5,100 nt of DNA, taken from contig JAMOOS010000349.1 in the NCBI GenBank assembly GCA_027065245.1, positions 1-5,100 of the forward strand, read 5' to 3'. The notes under the pieces are model-generated. The model was not told the origin of the DNA, did not search any database, and saw only the letters and a list, made by a program, of their open reading frames with translations. The position numbers and the translations under genes are program-made. Below are positions 1 through 4,476 of this stretch, piece after piece (position 1 is the stretch's first letter; each line of letters starts with the position of its first letter). This DNA is from Desulfuromonadaceae bacterium. Lineage in GTDB: Bacteria > Desulfobacterota > Desulfuromonadia > Desulfuromonadales > Desulfuromonadaceae.

Positions 1-30
1 CGTCCCCCCCCTGTGGGCGTCCCCCCCTGA
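1..30. repeat. C-rich direct repeat at window edge
   Basis: Two copies of CGT followed by a run of eight (first copy) or seven (second copy) C and then TG begin at 1 and 18, a 17-base period, joined by TGTGGG. The left end is cut by the window, so more copies may lie outside. On the minus strand this gives two long G runs just downstream of the rimI stop, enough in principle for an intramolecular G-quadruplex. It does not look like an intrinsic terminator because no T-run follows. It could be part of an intergenic repeat family, which is inference only. Confidence 0.45.
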
Positions 31-51
31 CGTTTCGAACCCCTTTTAAAA

Positions 52-519
52 TCACGCGGATAATTGGCCGTTGCGACTCATCAACAGTGCATCTTCTCCG
101 TTGGCATAATAGGCGCGCCGACAGCCGTCTGCGGCGAATCCAAAACTGTGGTACAGGGCAATAGCTGCTTTGTTGCTGCGGCGAACTTCGAGAAACATCC
201 GTTTGATATTATTCTTGTCGGCATGGTGGCACAGCCATTCCAGCAATCGCCGCGCCACGCCACAACGTCGCCGCCAGGCTGCGGTGGCCACGTTGTGAAT
301 TTCTATTTCACCAGCAATCTCCCACCAGCACACATAACCGACGATAGCAGCATCATCCTCAGCCAGGATGATATGCGCAACAGGATTATCCAACTCGGCA
401 GAAAAACGCTGCAGTGACCACGGCTCGGCATAGCAACTGGCGTCTATTCGTTCCAGTTCAGACAAATCGTTACTGCACGCTAGCCGCAGATTAAGTGACG
501 ATGGATTGGATATATTCAT
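52..519 (-). CDS. rimI: RimI, ribosomal-protein S18 alanine N-acetyltransferase
   Basis: GNAT-family acetyltransferase of 155 residues, close to the roughly 150 usual for RimI. The family transfers acetyl from acetyl-CoA to the N-terminal alanine of ribosomal protein S18 in the cytoplasm. Visible features: an N-terminal Y-x-E-PW segment (30-34), the beta strand EIEIHNVAT (71-79), the acetyl-CoA loop RRCGVA (84-89) fitting R/Q-x-x-G-x-G/A, the LEVRRSN block with E111, and ALYHSFGF with Y123. E111 and Y123 align by eye with the E. coli catalytic pair E103 and Y115. A C-terminal RRAYY...EDALLM stretch is also typical. The ATG start gives the expected length, but no Shine-Dalgarno precedes it; the leader instead reads CCTCC on the coding strand. 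It is transcribed divergently from purM, and what lies downstream is outside the window. Other GNAT enzymes are possible, but the combined motifs favour RimI. Confidence 0.9.
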   Translation of the reverse strand: MNISNPSSLNLRLACSNDLSELERIDASCYAEPWSLQRFSAELDNPVAHIILAEDDAAIVGYVCWWEIAGEIEIHNVATAAWRRRCGVARRLLEWLCHHADKNNIKRMFLEVRRSNKAAIALYHSFGFAADGCRRAYYANGEDALLMSRNGQLSA

Positions 520-564
520 GCGGGAGCAACTGACAAGGAGGAAAAAATAGTGTAATATGCGTCC

Positions 565-593
565 ATACTATTCCAGAGATGTGCCGCTGTAAA
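565..593 (-). promoter_or_regulatory. Putative sigma70 promoter for rimI
   Basis: Read leftward, a TTTACA box (588-593) and a TAGTAT box (565-570) are separated by exactly 17 bases. This places transcription start near 558, about 38 bases before the rimI ATG. The -35 box has five of six consensus bases and the -10 box four of six. It is the best candidate in the divergent gap, judged from sequence alone. Confidence 0.45.
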
Positions 594-605
594 GATACTT
601 CAGCA

Positions 606-644
606 GGCCGATGCGACTAGTTTGCCATTGACAAGCATCAGGCC
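606..644. promoter_or_regulatory. Inverted repeat bracketing the purM -35 box
   Basis: GGCCGATGC (606-614) is the reverse complement of GCATCAGGCC (635-644) apart from one bulged A. The arms flank a 20-base centre that contains the purM TTGACA box. Such a dyad could be an operator for a repressor of purM, or a hairpin in a longer transcript. The arms do not match the E. coli PurR box. Function is inferred only from position. Confidence 0.35.
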
Positions 645-656
645 TTGTTTTATTAC
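628..656 (+). promoter_or_regulatory. Putative sigma70 promoter of the purM operon
   Basis: A perfect TTGACA (628-633) is followed after 17 bases by TATTAC (651-656), which has four of six -10 consensus bases. Transcription would start near 663, leaving an untranslated leader of about 25 bases that carries the purM ribosome binding site. The -35 box lies inside an inverted repeat, so regulation at this point is plausible. Confidence 0.65.
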
Positions 657-687
657 TTGACGCCACTTTCTGCCACAGGAGTTCACA

Positions 688-1734
688 TTGGACAAAAAGA
701 GCGCCACCTATAAAGACGCCGGTGTTGATATCGATGCTGGCAACAAGTTTGTTAAAATGATCACTCCGCTGGTAAAAGCCACGGCTCGTCCGGAGGTTCT
801 TACAGATATCGGCGGCTTTGGCGGATTATTTTCTTTCCACGCCGATAAATACCGCAAGCCGACGCTGGTTTCGGCTACAGACGGCGTTGGCACCAAACTT
901 AAGCTGGCGTTTATGCTCGACAAGCACGATACTGTCGGCATCGACCTAGTGGCCATGTGCGTCAACGATATTATTGTCCAGGGTGCTGAGCCGCTGTTTT
1001 TCCTCGACTACCTGGCCACCGGGAAATTAGCACCAGAAAAAGCGGCAGAAATTGTCAAAGGGATTGCCGATGGCTGTAAACAGGCCGGGTGCGCTCTCAT
1101 CGGTGGTGAAACAGCGGAAATGCCGGGCTTCTACGCCGAGGGTGAATACGATTTGGCCGGATTCAGCGTTGGTGCGGTGGATAACGATAGCATCATCGAT
1201 GGCTCGTCCATCACCGTGGGCGACAAAATCATCGGCATCGCCTCCAACGGACTGCACTCCAACGGCTATTCCCTGGCACGCAAGGTGTTTTTTGACTTGA
1301 TGAAGCTGACGCCGGACGCGCAGATAGATGGTTTTGATCAACCCATTGGTGCCGAACTACTTACCCCCACGCGCATCTATGTAAAGACCATTCTAAATCT
1401 CATACGAGATTTTGACATCAAGGGGATCGCCCACATTACCGGCGGCGGTCTGATAGAGAATGTTCCCCGCGTTATCCCCAACCACTGCCGCGCTGTCATT
1501 GACACCAAGGCATGGGAGAAACCCGCTATCTTTACCGCTCTTAAAGAGGGGGGCAATATCGCTAAAGAAGAGATGTACCGCACCTTCAACTACGGCTTGG
1601 GGATGGTCATTATCGTACCGGAAGAGCAATGCGACGAAGTGATGATGCGCCTGAGCGGTCTGGAAGAAACCGCCTGGGAGATCGGTGTAATAGAAAAAAC
1701 TGACGACTCCTCGCCCAGCGTAACACTGGTATAG
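688..1734 (+). CDS. purM: PurM, phosphoribosylformylglycinamidine cyclo-ligase (AIR synthetase)
   Basis: PurM closes the imidazole ring: FGAM plus ATP gives AIR, ADP and phosphate, the fifth step of de novo purine synthesis, in the cytoplasm. At 348 residues it is close to E. coli PurM (345) and collinear with it. Motifs visible: YKDAGVDIDAGN (8-19), the ATP-site DGVGTKL (65-71), AMCVNDI..QGAEPLFFLDY (89-108), GGETAEMPG (139-147), SNGLHSNGYS (186-195), HITGGG (249-254) and MYRTFNYGLGM (296-306). The start is TTG at 688, with AGGAG at 677-681 and a 6-base spacer; the next in-frame methionine (residue 24) would delete the conserved YKDAGVDIDAGN block. A TTG start may lower translation. It is the first gene of an operon with purN, 29 bases before the preferred purN GTG. 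Identification is secure. Confidence 0.98.
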   Translation: MDKKSATYKDAGVDIDAGNKFVKMITPLVKATARPEVLTDIGGFGGLFSFHADKYRKPTLVSATDGVGTKLKLAFMLDKHDTVGIDLVAMCVNDIIVQGAEPLFFLDYLATGKLAPEKAAEIVKGIADGCKQAGCALIGGETAEMPGFYAEGEYDLAGFSVGAVDNDSIIDGSSITVGDKIIGIASNGLHSNGYSLARKVFFDLMKLTPDAQIDGFDQPIGAELLTPTRIYVKTILNLIRDFDIKGIAHITGGGLIENVPRVIPNHCRAVIDTKAWEKPAIFTALKEGGNIAKEEMYRTFNYGLGMVIIVPEEQCDEVMMRLSGLEETAWEIGVIEKTDDSSPSVTLV

Positions 1735-1751
1735 GCACACAGTAAATCAGC

Positions 1752-1756
1752 GGAGG
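1752..1756 (+). promoter_or_regulatory. Ribosome binding site that decides the purN start
   Basis: GGAGG lies 7 bases before a GTG (1764-1766) but only 1 base before an in-frame ATG (1758-1760). Normal Shine-Dalgarno spacing of about 5-9 bases therefore favours GTG as the initiator. The ATG would be too close to be served by this site. Confidence 0.7.
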
Positions 1757-1763
1757 TATGGCT

Positions 1764-2420
1764 GTGAAAAAAATCCGTCTGGGCGTTCTCGCATCGGGAG
1801 GCGGCACCAACCTGCAATCAATCATAGACGCCTGTGCCAACCAGAGTATTGCTGCCGAGGTGGCGGTGGTAATCAGCAACAATCCCGACGCCGGTGCGCT
1901 GCAGCGCGCCCGTAACGCCGCTATTACGGCGGAATGTATCAACCATCGTGATTTTTCCCGCCGCGACGATTTTGACGCCGCAGTAGTGGCGCGACTGCAA
2001 CACCATCAGGTGGACCTGGTGGTTCTGGCCGGTTTTATGCGCATCATCGGTGATAATTTTCTCACCGCCTTTCCTATGCGCATCATGAACATCCACCCTG
2101 CCCTGCTGCCATCTTTTCCCGGACTGCATGTACAGCAACAGGCCATAGACTACGGCGCCCGTTTCAGCGGCTGCACTGTCCATTTTGTCGATAGCGGTGT
2201 CGATACCGGGCCAATCATCATTCAGGCGGTGGTGCCGGTACTGCCAGACGACGACAGCGACACTCTGGCAGCACGCATTCTGGAACAGGAACACAGAATC
2301 TATCCCCAAGCCATCGACTGGTATGCCCGCGGGCTGTTACAGGTGGATGGCCGCAAAGTAACGGTGCTGCAAACACAGCCAGCCGCCGCCGCACTGATAA
2401 ACCCACCGCTGAAGAGCTGA
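1764..2420 (+). CDS. purN: PurN, phosphoribosylglycinamide formyltransferase (GAR transformylase)
   Basis: PurN moves the formyl group of 10-formyltetrahydrofolate to GAR, giving FGAR, the third step of de novo purine synthesis. Numbered from the GTG start (218 residues; E. coli PurN has 212), visible motifs are the phosphate-binding loop ASGGGTNLQS (10-19), the folate-site strand VVLAGFMRI (86-94), MNIHPALLPSFPGLH (108-122) with catalytic N109 and H111, and HFVDSGVDTGP (140-150) with catalytic D147. The N, H and D triad matches E. coli N106, H108 and D144. EQEHRIYP (175-182) is also a family signature. An ATG two codons earlier (1758) is in frame but sits too close to the Shine-Dalgarno, so GTG is preferred. 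The C-terminal tail of about 15 residues, rich in Ala and Pro, is not conserved. It follows purM and precedes the DUF523 gene by 10 bases. Confidence 0.96.
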   Translation: MKKIRLGVLASGGGTNLQSIIDACANQSIAAEVAVVISNNPDAGALQRARNAAITAECINHRDFSRRDDFDAAVVARLQHHQVDLVVLAGFMRIIGDNFLTAFPMRIMNIHPALLPSFPGLHVQQQAIDYGARFSGCTVHFVDSGVDTGPIIIQAVVPVLPDDDSDTLAARILEQEHRIYPQAIDWYARGLLQVDGRKVTVLQTQPAAAALINPPLKS

Positions 2421-2430
2421 GTACATCGCC

Positions 2431-2907
2431 ATGAGCCATCCCAACCGCGCCATACTGGTAAGCGCCTGCCTGCTGGGGGTAACCTGCCGCTACGATGGCC
2501 GCAGCAAACCGTGCCAGGCGGTGGAGCAGTTTCTCCGTCAGCACAACCTGATTGCCGTGCCGATATGCCCGGAACAACTCGGCGGCCTGAGTACACCGCG
2601 TCTGCCGTGCGAATTTACCCACGGTGATGGCGCAGATGTGCTTAACGGCAGCGGCAAGCTCCAGCGCCAGGACGGCGCAATTATGAACGATGCGTTTATC
2701 AGCGGTGCCCGACAAGCATTGTTGCTGGCTCAGATAACCCGCTGCAATCGTGCCATTCTAAAGGAACGCAGCCCATCCTGCGGCGTCAACGCCATTATCC
2801 GCAACGCTAACACCGAACCCGGTTGCGGCGTCACCACGGCTCTGTTGCGCGCTCACGGCATCGCCGTTACCAGCGATGAACAATTACCGGAAATTATTAT
2901 CGCCTGA
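2431..2907 (+). CDS. DUF523 family protein, TudS-like (possible thiouracil desulfurase)
   Basis: A 158-residue protein of the DUF523 family, matching the usual length. Motifs in order: VSACLLGVTCRYDG (10-23) with C13 and C19, PEQLGGLSTPR (48-57), a DGAIMNDAFISGA segment (81-93), LKERSPSCG (110-118) with C117, and GVTTALLRAHGI (133-144). Characterised members (TudS) are [4Fe-4S] enzymes that remove sulfur from 2-thiouracil. There, three conserved cysteines hold the cluster; C13, C19 and C117 are the obvious equivalents here, with E48 and S114 as likely active-site residues. The substrate in this organism is unknown. The gene starts 10 bases after purN with only a weak ribosome site (TGAG at 2418-2421), so translation is probably coupled to purN. 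The family call is secure; the desulfurase activity is inference. Confidence 0.9.
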   Translation: MSHPNRAILVSACLLGVTCRYDGRSKPCQAVEQFLRQHNLIAVPICPEQLGGLSTPRLPCEFTHGDGADVLNGSGKLQRQDGAIMNDAFISGARQALLLAQITRCNRAILKERSPSCGVNAIIRNANTEPGCGVTTALLRAHGIAVTSDEQLPEIIIA

Positions 2908-2938
2908 TCTCTGCCATAACAGGCAAGCGAAGGCGGGC

Positions 2939-2977
2939 AAAAAAAAGCCCTGTTCCGGAGGAGGGGTGGAACAGGGC
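2939..2977 (-). terminator. Strong intrinsic terminator, leftward (3' end of putative sRNA)
   Basis: A perfect 10-bp stem (2947-2956 with 2968-2977; minus-strand arm GCCCTGTTCC) encloses an 11-base loop, ACCCCTCCTCC on the minus strand. It is followed leftward by eight T (2946-2939). On the plus strand the hairpin has no T-run after it, so it should not stop the purM operon. The cyd operon already has its own terminator upstream, so this one most likely ends a separate leftward transcript. Confidence 0.85.
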
Positions 2978-3097
2978 ATACACCCCAAGGGGATGGGGCG
3001 GTGTTTTCCAGATGCAGCTGACGATTTTCCGCCATGGCTTGGCTGCCTCTGATTTGGTATCCATGCCAACGCTTTAAGGGAAGCTGTCTGCAAGGAT
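2939..3097 (-). ncRNA. Putative intergenic small RNA, about 159 nt
   Basis: Between the DUF523 gene and the cyd terminator lies a complete small transcription unit on the minus strand. It has a promoter with a 17-base spacer (3104-3132) below an AT-rich tract, a predicted start near 3097, and a strong intrinsic terminator ending in eight T at 2939. No convincing ORF with a ribosome site occupies it. The RNA can form nested pairings: CAGA.AGCU (3090-3082) with AGCU...UCUG (3019-3009), enclosing GC-g-UUGGC (3072-3065) with GCCAAGC (3043-3037). An ACACC-g-CC / GGGGUGU hairpin (3004-2980) and the terminator stem follow. It does not resemble 6S, 4.5S/SRP, Spot 42 or tmRNA as I know them. There is no same-strand gene immediately downstream, so a riboswitch or leader is unlikely. 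It would be a trans-acting RNA, or antisense to the 3' extension of the purM operon mRNA. Confidence 0.65.
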
Positions 3098-3103
3098 GGC
3101 GCT

Positions 3104-3132
3104 ACTATACATAGCCATCCACAATTTAGCAA
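3104..3132 (-). promoter_or_regulatory. Strong sigma70 promoter for the putative sRNA
   Basis: Read leftward, TTGCTA (3127-3132) and TATAGT (3104-3109) are separated by exactly 17 bases, with four of six and five of six consensus bases. Immediately upstream, 3137-3160 is almost pure A/T, as in an UP element that contacts the RNA polymerase alpha subunit. The expected start is the A near 3097. No protein gene begins downstream, which points to an RNA product. Confidence 0.65.
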
Positions 3133-3170
3133 GCCTAAAAATATTTATTTTAACTTAATCACCTTATGGC

Positions 3171-3208
3171 AAAAAACGGCGGCGATCCACTGTCGGTATC
3201 GCCGCCGT
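3171..3208 (-). terminator. Intrinsic terminator of the cyd operon, possibly bidirectional
   Basis: An 11-bp perfect stem (3176-3186 with 3198-3208, arm ACGGCGGCGAT) has an 11-base loop and is followed leftward by a run of six T (3176-3171). It lies 23 bases after the stop codon of the small gene downstream of cydB, the expected place for the end of the cydA-cydB transcript. On the plus strand the stem is followed by AGTTTT, a weak tail, so it may also stop rightward read-through from the purM operon. Confidence 0.85.
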
Positions 3209-3231
3209 AGTTTTCACGCTATCTGCTGCCG

Positions 3232-3327
3232 TCAATCGAGCAGGTCAAGTTTTTTCAATACGATGTCAATAGCAAACAACGAGCCGATTACCACACCGAA
3301 CCACGCCAGAATCATAAAGTATTCCAT
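3232..3327 (-). CDS. 31-residue membrane protein, putative CydX-like subunit
   Basis: A very short gene 11 bases after cydB encodes 31 residues beginning MEYFMILAWFG and ending KKLDLLD. Residues 3-24 form one hydrophobic helix, with the basic KK (25-26) after it. AGGAG (3336-3340) lies 8 bases before the ATG and overlaps the cydB TAG stop, a strong coupled start. In E. coli the third gene of the cydABX operon encodes CydX, a 37-residue single-helix subunit that stabilises the bd oxidase. Position, size, the N-terminal Y-F and an early Trp agree with that role. The signature WYFAWILG is only partly present, and this class of CydAB is not known to me to carry CydX. The reading frame is convincing; the subunit role is inference from context. 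Confidence 0.75.
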   Translation of the reverse strand: MEYFMILAWFGVVIGSLFAIDIVLKKLDLLD

Positions 3328-3338
3328 AGTGTTATCTC

Positions 3339-4475
3339 CTAGTATTTTTCTTCCGAACCCTCTACCAGAATATCGGCTTCGGTAAGTTTTTTGGCATCCA
3401 GAGTGCGCCACACATAGCTTACATAAGCCAGAATTACCGGAATCGACAGGGCGATATAGCTCATGGCGGTAAGGGTGTAGTGGCTGCTGGAAGCGTTAGC
3501 AATGGTCAAGCTGCTCTGCATATCGTAGCTGGACGGATAAAAGGCGGTATTATTGTAACCGGCGATGGAGAACACTGCCAGCACCACCAGCACGGTACCC
3601 AGCCCGGCAAACCAGATCCCCTTGCGACTGGCGCGAAAACGGGTGGCAACAATGCCCCATACCACCAGCACCAGACCGGCAAGGAGAAAACCAAGACCGT
3701 TGATGGGCATGGCCAAAAGGTTGGCCAGATATTTCCCTTTAACCAGCGACACTACACCGGTAACAGGATCGACGGCGTAACCGCGCATCACCAGCAGGCT
3801 TACCAGCACATAGAGCAGGAACGGCAACGCCCACAGCAGATTGCGCCACGCTGCCTCTCTGGTGCGCTCGATCAGTATCTCGTGGTCAATATTGTTGTTT
3901 AGATACAGCGCTCCCAGCGCCCGTGACAAAAACATCAGAAACAAGCCAAAGCTCAAGTTAAACAAACTGAACGCGGCCTCGATACCCCGACCGGGATTGT
4001 GCCAGGTAACAAAGTTATGAGCATCGTGACTGAAATTTGAACCGGTGAAAAAAGTACCCACAGCAACACCGACAAGCAACACACTCACGCTGCCGTTAAT
4101 CATCAAAAAGGCCTCGTATACCTTGGCGCCGAGAAAATTATTCTCTTTTTTGCGATACTCGTAACTTACCGCCTGAACAACAAAGGTGAACAGTATTAAC
4201 ATCCACACCCAGTAGGCACCACCGAAGCTGGTGGAATAAAATAGCGGAAATGCGGCAAAAAACGCCCCGCCGAACAATACCAGGGTGGTAAAGGTCAGCT
4301 CCCACTTTTTACCCAGAGAGTTGATCACCAGCGATTTTTCCACCTCGTTGCGAGCGATGCAGTACAACAGCGCCTGGCCGCCCTGGACAAAGGTGAGAAA
4401 GACAAGCAACGCGCCTACCACTGATATCAATAGCCACCACAAGTGCTGTAATTGTGAAAGATCGAAACTAGCCAT
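3339..4475 (-). CDS. cydB: Cytochrome bd quinol oxidase subunit II (CydB)
   Basis: Subunit II of the inner-membrane cytochrome bd oxidase, which passes electrons from quinol to oxygen with high affinity and builds proton-motive force. Its 378 residues match E. coli CydB (379). It is a multi-helix membrane protein, with hydrophobic segments near 13-30, 61-80, 86-104, 123-143, 165-190, 211-230, 251-277, 287-305 and 335-356. Family landmarks are INSLGKKWELTF (51-62), FGGAFFAAFPLFYSTSFGG (68-86) and YPSSYDMQSSLT...TAMSY (313-340). The E. coli DGFDMG motif is replaced by QGGQAL (31-36), as in the divergent bd group seen in Bacteroidota and some other bacteria. The start is ATG at 4475, preceded by GGAGGGAG (4482-4489) and 1 base after the cydA stop. 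An upstream in-frame start at 4532 would overlap cydA by 56 bases and adds a non-family Cys/Arg-rich extension. Confidence 0.95.
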   Translation of the reverse strand: MASFDLSQLQHLWWLLISVVGALLVFLTFVQGGQALLYCIARNEVEKSLVINSLGKKWELTFTTLVLFGGAFFAAFPLFYSTSFGGAYWVWMLILFTFVVQAVSYEYRKKENNFLGAKVYEAFLMINGSVSVLLVGVAVGTFFTGSNFSHDAHNFVTWHNPGRGIEAAFSLFNLSFGLFLMFLSRALGALYLNNNIDHEILIERTREAAWRNLLWALPFLLYVLVSLLVMRGYAVDPVTGVVSLVKGKYLANLLAMPINGLGFLLAGLVLVVWGIVATRFRASRKGIWFAGLGTVLVVLAVFSIAGYNNTAFYPSSYDMQSSLTIANASSSHYTLTAMSYIALSIPVILAYVSYVWRTLDAKKLTEADILVEGSEEKY

Positions 4476-4476
4476 T

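Noticed and set aside
32..46. tRNA T-arm-like GGTTCGAA on the minus strand
   Set aside because: The flanking bases do not pair as a T stem and no anticodon or acceptor arms are present.
64..417. 117-codon rightward ORF antisense to rimI
   Set aside because: It is a shadow of rimI on the opposite strand, with no family motifs; the rimI frame shows full GNAT motifs.
611..626. Possible PurR box upstream of purM
   Set aside because: The sequence has a TTTGC half-site, but the left half and centre do not fit the 16-base E. coli PurR palindrome and the register is off by one.
2947..2977. Rightward terminator for the purM operon
   Set aside because: The hairpin is good, but the T-run lies only on the leftward side; rightward it is followed by ATACACCCC.
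2853..3035. 60-codon leftward ORF starting ATG inside the sRNA region
   Set aside because: It reads through the strong terminator hairpin and antisense into the DUF523 gene, has no ribosome binding site and no recognisable protein pattern. A longer leftward frame (2884-3132) fails for the same reasons.
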